From an uncultured Coriobacteriales bacterium (GTDB taxonomy: Bacteria > Actinomycetota > Coriobacteriia > Coriobacteriales > UMGS124): a stretch of 8,532 nt of DNA. Each line of letters begins with the position of its first letter. Positions within the stretch are counted from its first letter, which is position 1. The notes under the pieces are model-generated. The model was not told where the DNA came from, did no database searches, and was given only the letters and a program-made list of their open reading frames with translations. The position numbers and the translations under genes are program-made. Shown piece after piece: positions 1-7,845 of this stretch. The stretch spans positions 1 to 8,532 of the forward strand of contig CAKUKJ010000079.1 of the NCBI GenBank assembly GCA_934662525.1, in the 5' to 3' direction.

Positions 1-100
1 GCCCGGTGCCGTGCCAGTCGAGCATCTCGGATGCTGCGGTGGCCAGAACCTCCTGCGGGAGTGCCGCAGGGCCTGCGTTGAAGTTAAGTGCGCGGCTCAT
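1..100 (-). CDS. serC: Phosphoserine aminotransferase, N-terminal part (cut by window edge)
   Basis: Only the first 33 codons are present; the rest lies beyond base 1. The translation begins [19 protein letters not shown] and continues to MLDWHGTG. The FNAGPAALP signature followed by a short helix is the conserved N-terminus of SerC, a PLP-dependent class V aminotransferase. SerC converts 3-phosphohydroxypyruvate and glutamate to phosphoserine and 2-oxoglutarate in serine synthesis, and in many bacteria also serves pyridoxal phosphate synthesis. It acts in the cytoplasm. The ATG at 98-100 is preceded on the minus strand by GAGGAG about three to five bases upstream, which supports this start. 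It lies downstream of corA on the same strand, but a 157-base gap and a possible terminator suggest a separate transcript. The catalytic lysine is outside the window, so integrity cannot be judged. Confidence 0.93.
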   Translation of the reverse strand, partial: MSRALNFNAGPAALPQEVLATAASEMLDWHGTG

Positions 101-207
101 GTGCTCCTCTTTCTCGGGCGGATAGGTAATGTCGCATCGTAGCACTCACGCATGCTTTGACGTGCCGAAACGGCAATCATCAGCGAAGTCACGTAAAAGC
201 GACCATT

Positions 208-213
208 TTTATA
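208..213 (-). promoter_or_regulatory. Possible -10 box for serC
   Basis: On the minus strand this reads TATAAA, five of six matches to the sigma-70 -10 consensus, in a locally AT-richer patch about 108 bases before the serC start. No convincing -35 box sits at the right spacing, so the call is tentative. Between it and serC lies a short perfect dyad at 163-175 (TGCCG-TTT-CGGCA on the minus strand) with no T-run after it. That dyad would fall in the serC leader. Confidence 0.25.
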
Positions 214-226
214 GGTTATTGGGTGC

Positions 227-246
227 AAAACGCCGCCGGGCGGGCG
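227..246 (-). terminator. Probable intrinsic terminator of corA
   Basis: Reading on the minus strand just past the corA stop, a GC-rich hairpin (CGCC, one bulged C, GC, loop CCG, GCGGCG) is followed by TTTT and then a mixed tract. The stem is short and needs a one-base bulge and the T-run is only four long, so it may be a moderate terminator. It lies 12 bases past the stop codon. Confidence 0.5.
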
Positions 247-257
247 TGGCGAGGCCT

Positions 258-1214
258 CTAGCGGAACAGCTTCGCCTTCACGATGATGAGCGCCACGGCC
301 ACCGACACCACCACGGCGAGCAGCACGGGGAACAGCGGCGTGGACACAAGCGGCAGCCCCTCCACGTTCATGCCGTAGAAGCTGAACACGATGGTGGGCA
401 CTGCCAGCACGATCGTGATGATGGTGAGCGTACGCATGACCATGTTCAGGTTGTTGGAGATGACCGAGCCGAACACCTCCATCGTGCCGTTGAGAATGGT
501 GGTGGAGACGCTTGCCATCTCGATGGCCTGCGACAGCTCGATGAGCACGTCGTCGAGCAGCTCCTGGTCCTCCTCGTACAGACGGATGGTGCGGCCCGTG
601 CGGATCTTGCCGAGCGTGACCTCGTCGGCCTTGAGCGAGGTGGACAGGTACACGAGCGACTTCTCCAAGCCCAGCATCTTGATGAGCTCCTCGTTGCGCA
701 TGGTGCGGCGCAGGAGCTTCTCGGTGCGGGTGAACTGCTTGTTGATGGAGCGCAGGTAGCTCTGGTAGGTCTGCGAGATGTTGAGCAGAAGCTGCAGCAA
801 AAAGCGCGTGGTGCGGCGGGTGTCGAGCCCGCGGACGCGCCCCGAGGAGAAGGCGTCGATCGTGGTGTTGGGCGTGAGGCTCACGGTCACGATCATGGAC
901 GACTCGGGCAACAGCAGCACGGAGAGCGGCTGCGTGTCGTACTGCGTGATGGAGGGGTCTTCCAGGTCGGAGGCGTCCTCGAGCGCGGCGCAGTCCACGA
1001 TGACGAGGATCTGGTTCGTGTCGTCGTCGAAGTCGAGGTGCGAGCTCTCGTCGTCGTCGAGCGCGCTGCGCACGAACTCGGGCACGATGCCGGCCTTGGC
1101 GTGCAGCCAGGCGCGGTCCTCGGGCGTGGGGCAGGTGATGCTCACCCAGCATCCGGCCTCGGGCTCCTCGATCCGCTTGGTGCCCTCGGGGCCGGTCTTG
1201 TAAAACTCGATCAT
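258..1214 (-). CDS. corA: CorA-family divalent cation (Mg2+/Co2+) channel
   Basis: This 318-residue protein has the usual CorA length and layout: a large soluble N-terminal domain and two membrane helices at the extreme C-terminus (about 263-280 and 293-313). The YGMN signature that closes the first helix is at 280-283; in characterised CorA pentamers this loop forms the selectivity filter. The long helix leading into the pore is visible at about 135-260. Acidic clusters at 53-65 (DDDE, DFDDD) could serve as cytoplasmic metal-sensing sites, by analogy with CorA. The loop after GMN runs VEGLPL instead of the classic FxxMPEL, which I associate with a divergent branch of CorA-like proteins, so strict magnesium specificity is an inference. 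The ATG at 1212-1214 has AGGAGG seven bases upstream. It stands alone, divergent from the iron-sulfur gene, with a likely terminator behind it. Confidence 0.92.
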   Translation of the reverse strand: MIEFYKTGPEGTKRIEEPEAGCWVSITCPTPEDRAWLHAKAGIVPEFVRSALDDDESSHLDFDDDTNQILVIVDCAALEDASDLEDPSITQYDTQPLSVLLLPESSMIVTVSLTPNTTIDAFSSGRVRGLDTRRTTRFLLQLLLNISQTYQSYLRSINKQFTRTEKLLRRTMRNEELIKMLGLEKSLVYLSTSLKADEVTLGKIRTGRTIRLYEEDQELLDDVLIELSQAIEMASVSTTILNGTMEVFGSVISNNLNMVMRTLTIITIVLAVPTIVFSFYGMNVEGLPLVSTPLFPVLLAVVVSVAVALIIVKAKLFR

Positions 1215-1462
1215 GGCTGGCCCTCCTTGGTCGGGGATGGGAAGCGGGCAACATGCCTGCGTGCGGCGGCGCGCCGCAACCTGTAAGGATAACCCTCGCA
1301 GCGGCCCGGCGGCGCGTGATTTGGCAAAACCTGTGCAAGGCGGGCCGTTTTTATGGGCAAGGCGTGGGCGGATGGGCCCGTTGTTGTGAGAACAACATAT
1401 ATGGGTCGCAGCAATGTGCCATGCTGTGACCGTGCCTGCGGGTAGAGGGAGAGGAAACGTAT
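1215..1462. promoter_or_regulatory. Divergent control region between corA and the iron-sulfur gene
   Basis: These 248 bases must hold promoters firing in both directions. On the corA side there is a perfect seven-base dyad at 1262-1278 (TGCGGCG-GCG-CGCCGCA), which would fold in the corA leader. I see no convincing -35/-10 pair for corA. On the iron-sulfur side the clearest signals are an AT-rich -10-like stretch at 1397-1403 (ATATATG) and the inverted repeat listed separately. The ribosome binding site of the iron-sulfur gene (AGGGAGAGGA, 1446-1455) ends the region. I found no Mg2+-sensing M-box signature. Confidence 0.45.
1380..1396. promoter_or_regulatory. Operator-like inverted repeat, site 1
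   Basis: The sequence is GTTGTT-GTGAG-AACAAC, a perfect six-base dyad with a five-base spacer. It sits directly upstream of an AT-rich -10-like stretch (1397-1403), where a spacer between -35 and -10 would lie, and there is no recognisable -35 box. That arrangement fits a site for a regulator of the downstream iron-sulfur gene. The dyad centre is 75 bases before its ATG. A near copy lies before the symporter gene at 2328-2342. The regulator is unknown; the half-site spacing does not match Rex, Fnr or Crp consensus sites. Confidence 0.45.
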
Positions 1463-2254
1463 ATGTTGCGACAGATAGTCACATTCGACAAAGACCGCTG
1501 CAACGGGTGCGGCCTGTGCGTGCATGCCTGCCACGAGGGGGCAATCGGGCTGGTGGGCGGCAAAGCCACACTTTTGCGCGACGACTTCTGCGACGGCATG
1601 GGCGATTGCCTGCCGGCTTGCCCCGCAGACGCCATCCGCTTCGAGCAGCGCGAGGCCCTGCCCTACGACGAGGCCGCCGTGCAGGCGAAGAAGGCGGGGG
1701 AGGGCATCGCAGCCGCGCCTGCGTCGAACGGGGCCTCGACGGTCGCGCGCCCATCGGTTCCGGCGGGCGTTCCCGTTGCCCGGCCTGGCTTTACGCCCAT
1801 GGCCGGCGGCCCCGCCCCTGTTTGGGATGCCGTCCCTGCCGCCGGCTGGGCTGCCGATGCGGCGGATGGCCCCAAGAGCCAGCTTGCCCAGTGGCCCTGC
1901 CAGATCAAGCTGGTGCCCGTGAACGCCCCCTTCTTCCAGGGCGCGCGTCTCCTCGTGGCGGCCGACTGCACCGCCTTTGCCCACCCCGACTTTCACCGGC
2001 AGTTCATGGCCGGGCGCGTGACCCTCGTGGGCTGCCCCAAGCTCGACGCGGTGGACTACTCCGAGAAGCTCGGGGGCATCCTTGCGCTCAACGACATCCA
2101 AGACGTGCTCGTCGTGCGCATGGATGTGCCCTGCTGCGGCGGCATCCAGCGCGCCGTGGCCACGGCCATCGCTGCCAGCGGCAAGCAGGTTCCGGCGCGC
2201 GTGGTGACCATAGGCCGCGACGGCCGCGTTCTTGCGGAGGAGCATATCAACTAG
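1463..2254 (+). CDS. Orphan two-cluster iron-sulfur protein with C-terminal CPKLD/CCGG domain
   Basis: A 263-residue cytoplasmic protein with no signal peptide or membrane segment. Residues 1-60 form a ferredoxin-like double motif. The first is canonical (Cys13, 16, 19, 23, CNGCGLC). The second reads CDGMGDC (Cys43, 49, 53) with Met46 at the usual second cysteine position. Residues 75-140 are an alanine/proline-rich, probably flexible linker. Residues 144-230 form a second domain containing WPCQIKLVPVNAPF, ADC (Cys169), GCPKLD (Cys191) and VPCCGG (Cys224, Cys225). I recognise this as the widespread 'ferredoxin plus CPKLD/CCGG' family of anaerobes, whose biochemical role is not established as far as I know. 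Electron transfer or iron-sulfur sensing is the cautious inference. The ATG at 1463 has AGGGAGAGGA eight or so bases upstream. No oxidoreductase subunit lies next to it; the following symporter gene has a similar upstream dyad. Confidence 0.85.
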   Translation: MLRQIVTFDKDRCNGCGLCVHACHEGAIGLVGGKATLLRDDFCDGMGDCLPACPADAIRFEQREALPYDEAAVQAKKAGEGIAAAPASNGASTVARPSVPAGVPVARPGFTPMAGGPAPVWDAVPAAGWAADAADGPKSQLAQWPCQIKLVPVNAPFFQGARLLVAADCTAFAHPDFHRQFMAGRVTLVGCPKLDAVDYSEKLGGILALNDIQDVLVVRMDVPCCGGIQRAVATAIAASGKQVPARVVTIGRDGRVLAEEHIN

Positions 2255-2262
2255 GTCAGCGT

Positions 2263-2288
2263 GCCGCCTGCCGCTTGTGGCGGGCGGC
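2263..2288 (+). terminator. GC-rich stem-loop after the iron-sulfur gene, possible terminator
   Basis: GCCGCCTGCC and GGCGGGCGGC pair over ten positions (one G-T wobble) around the six-base loop GCTTGT, starting eight bases after the stop codon. There is no T-run behind it, so it may only weaken read-through or protect the 3' end. If it does not terminate, the symporter could also be read from the upstream promoter. Confidence 0.4.
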
Positions 2289-2327
2289 CCACCCTGTTCG
2301 TTCAATACCCCATGTGCAAACCTTCCC

Positions 2328-2342
2328 ATGTTGTGCGAACAT
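2328..2342. promoter_or_regulatory. Operator-like inverted repeat, site 2
   Basis: The sequence is ATGTT-GTGCG-AACAT, a perfect five-base dyad with a five-base spacer. Its 13-base core TGTTGTGCGAACA differs at one position from the core of site 1 (TGTTGTGAGAACA, 1382-1394). The dyad centre is 79 bases before the symporter ATG, against 75 for site 1. I could not place a confident -35/-10 pair around it, so the promoter is inferred from position only. Confidence 0.45.
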
Positions 2343-2413
2343 AGGCCGCTATCGCACTTGCATCCGCGCTCCCGCCAAGGCCGCGCTTCTCGCTCTTGTT
2401 TGGATGGTTTGCC

Positions 2414-3853
2414 ATGGACTTTGTCGCGCTTCTCAACTCGATCGATGCCGCCGTGTGGGGCCCGCCCATGATCGTGCTGCTCCTGGGCTGCCACATCTAC
2501 ACCACGATTCGCACCAAGTGCATCCAGCGCAAGCTGCTGCTGGCCCTGCGCCTCTCCGTCACCAAAGACGACGGCGCCCAGGGTGACGTGAGCAACTTCG
2601 GCGCCATGGCCACCTCGCTTGCCTCCACCCTGGGCACCGGCTCCATCGTGGGTGTGGCCACGGCGATCCTGTCGGGCGGCCCGGGGGCGGTTCTGTGGAT
2701 GTGGCTCACGGGCATTCTCGGCATGGCCACCAAGTACACCGAGGTCTTCGCGGCCATGAAATATCGTGTGAAAGACGTGCGCGGCCACATGGCCGGCGGC
2801 GCCATGCACGTGTGGGAGCAGCGCTACAAGCGCCCCGACGGCACGATTCCCTGGTGGGCGAAGTTTGCGGCCGTCTGGTTTGCCATCATGGCGTGCTTCA
2901 CCATCTTCGGCATCGGCTCTGCGGTACAGACGAGCGCCATCACAAGCGTGGTGCAGGCAAACTTCGGCGTCGAGCCGTGGATCGTGGCGGCCATCGTGTG
3001 CGGCAGCGCCCTGCTCATCATCGTGGGCGGCCTCAAGACGGTGTCGAGCATCTGCGAGAAGCTCGTGCCCTTCATGGGCGGCGCCTACATCCTGGGCTGC
3101 CTCTACATCCTCGTGTGCAACCACGCCTACCTGTGGGATTCGGTCGTCACCATCTTCGAGTGCGCGTTCACGGGCAAGGCCATGTTCGGCGGTGCCGTGG
3201 GCTCGGGCATCATGGTTGCGCTGCAGTTCGGCTGCGCGCGCGGCCTGTTCTCCAACGAGAGCGGCCTGGGCACCGCGCCCCTCATCTCGTCGGCCGCCGA
3301 GTCTAAGAACCCGGCCCGCCAGGCCCTCGTCGCCATGACGGGCGCCTTCTGGTGCACGGTGGTCATCTGCCTGCTCTCCGCCTTCGTCATCGTGAGCTCG
3401 CTGCTCGCGCACCCCACGCTCATCGCCGACGCCGGCGTGACCGACGGAGCCACGCTGGCAAACGCCGTGTTCGGCACCATCCCCGTGGTGGGCAAGCCCA
3501 TCCTCATGCTCGGCATCCTCACGTTTGCCTATTCCACGGTGGTGGGTTGGAGCCACTACGGCGAGCGCATCTCGTCGTACCTGTTCGGCAGCCGCTGGGT
3601 GCCGCTCTACCTGGGGCTTTACATCTGCATGGGCTTCCTGGGAGGCGTGGGCGTGGGCGACATCGCCTGGACGGCCACCGACATCGCCAACGGCCTCATG
3701 GCCCTGCCCAACATCCTCATGGTCATCCTCTGCGCCGGCATGGTGGCCAAGGAGACCCAGCACTACGTCTACGACGGCAACATCGACGAGCCTCTCGACG
3801 AGCACCTGCCCACCCTGGAGGACAAGAGCGTCTTCCTGCGCAAGAAGGCGTGA
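2414..3853 (+). CDS. Sodium:alanine/glycine symporter family (AGCS) amino-acid transporter
   Basis: A 479-residue, strongly hydrophobic inner-membrane protein of the usual AGCS length (about 10-11 helices). Family blocks appear in order: LLNSIDAAVWGPP at 6-18, LASTLGTGSIVGVATAI at 69-85, GGPGAVLWMWLTGILGMATKYTE at 88-110 (split by family variation), GIGSAVQ at 166-172, ARGLFSNESGLGTAPL at 275-290, and FAYSTVVGWSHYGER at 371-385. It would import a small neutral amino acid such as alanine or glycine with sodium; the exact substrate cannot be read from sequence. Two positions usually Asn in the family are Ser here (GTGS at Ser77, GIGS at Ser169), both near the known substrate pocket. The C-terminal tail (450-479) is acidic and cytoplasmic. 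I chose the ATG at 2414, with GGATGG six bases upstream; an in-frame TTG at 2396 would add six residues but lacks a binding site. Confidence 0.9.
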   Translation: MDFVALLNSIDAAVWGPPMIVLLLGCHIYTTIRTKCIQRKLLLALRLSVTKDDGAQGDVSNFGAMATSLASTLGTGSIVGVATAILSGGPGAVLWMWLTGILGMATKYTEVFAAMKYRVKDVRGHMAGGAMHVWEQRYKRPDGTIPWWAKFAAVWFAIMACFTIFGIGSAVQTSAITSVVQANFGVEPWIVAAIVCGSALLIIVGGLKTVSSICEKLVPFMGGAYILGCLYILVCNHAYLWDSVVTIFECAFTGKAMFGGAVGSGIMVALQFGCARGLFSNESGLGTAPLISSAAESKNPARQALVAMTGAFWCTVVICLLSAFVIVSSLLAHPTLIADAGVTDGATLANAVFGTIPVVGKPILMLGILTFAYSTVVGWSHYGERISSYLFGSRWVPLYLGLYICMGFLGGVGVGDIAWTATDIANGLMALPNILMVILCAGMVAKETQHYVYDGNIDEPLDEHLPTLEDKSVFLRKKA

Positions 3854-3893
3854 CGAGAGGGCCCGACGGGCACCCACGACCAGCCTCATACCT

Positions 3894-3947
3894 AAAGGCC
3901 CCGCAGCTTTGAGCAGCACGTTTGCTTCCAGGTTGCGGGGCCTTTTT
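3894..3947 (+). terminator. Intrinsic terminator of the symporter gene
   Basis: A perfect 12-base stem (AAAGGCCCCGCA with TGCGGGGCCTTT) encloses a 28-base loop that can form a small inner helix, and is followed by TTTTT. It starts 41 bases after the stop codon. The long loop is unusual but the stem and T-run are strong. Confidence 0.8.
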
Positions 3948-3969
3948 GGATGAACGGGCCTTTTTGCGG

Positions 3970-4039
3970 GCAATGTACGTTAAATCGTACAGATTGAGGC
4001 CGCTGGAGGGCTTGTTCTGTACGAAACAACGGACATTGC
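3970..4039. repeat. Compact palindromic element between convergent genes
   Basis: Four copies of one half-site alternate in orientation. The first dyad is TGTACG-TTAAAT-CGTACA (3974-3991, perfect). The second is TGTACG-AAACAA-CGGACA (4018-4035, one mismatch). Both have six-base arms and six-base spacers and their centres are 44 bases apart. The outer ends also pair with each other (GCAATGTACG at 3970-3979 with CGGACATTGC at 4030-4039, nine of ten). It lies between two terminators and next to no gene start, so it is not an obvious operator for a neighbour. It could be an intergenic repeat, a decayed mobile end, or the control region of an unrecognised small transcript. I cannot tell which from one copy. 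Confidence 0.5.
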
Positions 4040-4076
4040 TTGCAAAAGTTGGCTCTGTGGTACCCCTGTGTCCATC

Positions 4077-4122
4077 AAAAAGCCCGCCCGCAAGTTTTCG
4101 TGCGAGGCTTGCGGGCGGGCTT
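4077..4122 (-). terminator. Intrinsic terminator of the mazG-eno operon
   Basis: On the minus strand a perfect 15-base stem (AAGCCCGCCCGCAAG with CTTGCGGGCGGGCTT) encloses a 13-base loop and runs directly into TTTTT. It starts 31 bases beyond the eno stop codon. This is the strongest terminator in the window. Confidence 0.9.
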
Positions 4123-4153
4123 GGTCTGGTGGGGGCGGCTGCCCGGCGAGCTT

Positions 4154-6351
<2,198 letters not shown>

Positions 6352-6433
6352 CGCTCCTCCTTGGTGGGTCGTGGCCTTTAGGTGCGGGCGCATGTCGGGG
6401 CCCGGGCCTGGCTGGGCGGTCTTGCCTGGCCAT

Positions 6434-6439
6434 ATGATA
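6434..6439 (-). promoter_or_regulatory. Possible -10 box of the mazG-eno operon
   Basis: The minus strand reads TATCAT, five of six matches to TATAAT, 83 bases before the mazG start. At 17-base spacing the upstream hexamer is GGCACA, only a weak -35. A short dyad (AGCCG-CATA-CGGCT, 6439-6452) overlaps its upstream edge and could be a control site. This is the best candidate in an otherwise GC-rich stretch. Confidence 0.35.
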
Positions 6440-6497
6440 GCCGCATACGGCTGTTTTGTGCCTGCCGTGCCGCGCGCCCGCACTCATTGCCGCTCGA

Positions 6498-6528
6498 TTG
6501 AACAGAGCCGCCAAACCTGGGGTATAAT
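6498..6528 (+). promoter_or_regulatory. Sigma-70 type promoter of the 383-residue iron-sulfur gene
   Basis: A perfect TATAAT lies at 6523-6528, with TTGAAC at 6498-6503 as the -35 candidate (19-base spacer, slightly long). Transcription would start near 6535, giving a leader of about 60 bases. The leader contains a nine-base direct repeat, GAGTGCGCC, at 6554-6562 and 6565-6573, then a GGAGG binding site at 6580-6584. It is the clearest promoter in the window. Confidence 0.7.
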
Positions 6529-6593
6529 GCGCGCGTTTGAGGAGAGAACGCCTGAGTGCGCCCCGAGTGCGCCGTTTTTGGAGGACGAGTTTT

Positions 6594-7745
6594 ATGGCAG
6601 AGCAGAGCAAGCTTCGTGTGGCCGGCGAGAACGCAAAGCAGGTCGTGCGCGCCATCGGGCAGGACGAGTCGCTGTGCCTGCGCTGCACCAACCCCGAGTC
6701 CACCTGCCAGGCCTGCGTGGACATCTGCCCGGGCAAGGCCGTGCGCATCCCCAAGTCGAACGACCACGACGGCGGCTACAAGGTGACCATCGGCAAGGGC
6801 TTCTGCGTCGACTGCGGCCTGTGCGCCGCCGTGTGCCCCACCGACTCCATCATCGTGATGGAGCCCACGGCCCGCTACCTGCGCCACCTGCTCAAGCGCG
6901 CCCAGGCCATGGCGGGCGGCACGGGGCACACGCTGTACCTCACCTGCATCGAGACGGGCATCGCCAAGGAGAGCCCCTCGGTGGTGGAGGTGCCCTGCCT
7001 GGGCGCCATCGCCCCCGAGACGTGGGCCTCGCTCATGCTTGACTTTCCCAACCTGGTCGTCTACCTGCCCGGGGATCTGTGCCCGCGCTGCAAGGCCAAG
7101 GCCGCCGAGATGCGCATCGTCGACTCGGTGATGGAGGCCATCGAGGTCTCGGGCCGCGAGATGCGCCTTGTGGAGACGCGCCGCGAGCTTGAGTGGACCG
7201 ACTCCGCGGGCAAGGTGCGCAAGTCGGGCGACGGCGACGAGCCCTTCGGCGAGATGCTGTCGGGCTTCGGCGACCTGGCCCACGACCTCAAGAACGACCT
7301 CACGCACGCCGAGGAGAACATGACCGAGGAGGAGCGCTGCACCTCCGACCAGCGCAAGACTCGCGTGCGCCTGCGCAAGGAGATTCGCGTGGCGGATGGC
7401 GAGACGACGCCGGGCCTCAAGGGGGCCGACGAGCTCACGGGCACGCTCACCGCGTCGCGCGCCACCATCCTCGACGCCGTCATGCGCTTCCCGCAGATCG
7501 CCCCGCGCGTCATGCTCAAGGGCGTGCGCATCGACGCCGAGAAGGCCGGCGAGGCCGCCATGGCCGCCGTGGTGCAGGGCTGCCCCCTGGGCGCCGCGCA
7601 TATGGTGGACGGCAAGTGCGCGGTGGAGCCGCTCGTGTGCGTGGACTGCGGCCTGTGCCGCCAGCTATGCCCCGAGGGCGCCGTTGAGTCCGTGCAGACC
7701 TGCGCCGCTGATTTGCTGCGCGACCCGGCGCCCGCTGCCGAGTAG
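6594..7745 (+). CDS. Orphan multi-cluster iron-sulfur protein with MvhD-like central segment
   Basis: A 383-residue protein without signal peptide or membrane helix. An N-terminal ferredoxin part has a spaced motif CLRC-x6-C-x2-C-x3-CP (Cys28, 31, 38, 41, 45) and a canonical CVDCGLCAAVCP (Cys71, 74, 77, 81). The central part has TCIETG (Cys118), EVPCLGAI (Cys135) and DLCPRC (Cys163, 166). That cysteine layout recalls the MvhD/hydrogenase iron-sulfur subunit fold, but the resemblance is by motif only. Residues 200-280 are charged and look flexible. The C-terminal part carries GCPLGA (Cys330), Cys342 and another canonical motif CVDCGLCRQLCP (Cys349, 352, 355, 359). An electron-transfer role in anaerobic metabolism is inferred; substrate and partner are unknown. 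The ATG at 6594 follows GGAGG by nine bases. An upstream in-frame TTG at 6537 is next to the promoter and is rejected. Confidence 0.85.
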   Translation: MAEQSKLRVAGENAKQVVRAIGQDESLCLRCTNPESTCQACVDICPGKAVRIPKSNDHDGGYKVTIGKGFCVDCGLCAAVCPTDSIIVMEPTARYLRHLLKRAQAMAGGTGHTLYLTCIETGIAKESPSVVEVPCLGAIAPETWASLMLDFPNLVVYLPGDLCPRCKAKAAEMRIVDSVMEAIEVSGREMRLVETRRELEWTDSAGKVRKSGDGDEPFGEMLSGFGDLAHDLKNDLTHAEENMTEEERCTSDQRKTRVRLRKEIRVADGETTPGLKGADELTGTLTASRATILDAVMRFPQIAPRVMLKGVRIDAEKAGEAAMAAVVQGCPLGAAHMVDGKCAVEPLVCVDCGLCRQLCPEGAVESVQTCAADLLRDPAPAAE

Positions 7746-7764
7746 AGGAGCGCGCAAGGAGGGC

Positions 7765-7795
7765 AAAGCTGTGTGCTTTTTGCAAACACAACTTT
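7765..7795 (+). terminator. Weak stem-loop after the iron-sulfur gene, possible terminator
   Basis: AAAGCTGTGT (7765-7774) pairs with ACACAACTTT (7786-7795) apart from one C-A mismatch. A competing smaller hairpin, AAAGC-TGTGT-GCTTT, runs into TT, and the five T residues at 7777-7781 would be its tract. Two mutually exclusive folds in one short segment are seen; neither is a strong terminator. It lies 20 bases after the stop codon. Confidence 0.35.
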
Positions 7796-7801
7796 GACCC
7801 C

Positions 7802-7845
7802 TTGTCAAGATACAATTCGGCAAATTATCCTAATCAGGTTTGCCG
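7802..7845 (+). promoter_or_regulatory. Putative helicase promoter overlapped by a dyad
   Basis: TTGTCA (7802-7807) and TATCCT (7826-7831) are 18 bases apart and match the -35 and -10 consensus at five and four of six positions. A seven-base inverted repeat, CGGCAAA (7818-7824) with TTTGCCG (7839-7845), spans the -10 box and the likely start. Inside it, CCT-AATC-AGG (7829-7838) is a smaller dyad. A protein bound there would block transcription. The patch is much richer in A/T than its surroundings, which supports a regulatory role. Confidence 0.5.

Noticed and set aside
1215..1380. An M-box Mg2+ riboswitch in the corA leader
   Set aside because: The leader is GC-rich and has a hairpin, but the conserved M-box core sequences are not present.
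1211..3973. A 920-codon open frame on the minus strand across the iron-sulfur and symporter genes
   Set aside because: It is antisense to two genes with clear family motifs. Its translation is rich in His, Arg, Gly and Ala, the usual shadow of GC-rich third positions, and shows no family motif.
3974..3991. A tryptophan repressor operator
   Set aside because: The TGTAC...GTACA ends resemble the TrpR site, but the conserved CTAG half-site parts are missing, the length is two bases short, and no trp gene is near.
6352..6483. A 44-residue longer N-terminus for MazG
   Set aside because: The upstream ATG lacks a ribosome binding site and the extension would cover the promoter region, while the ATG at 6351 has a near-perfect AGGAGG.
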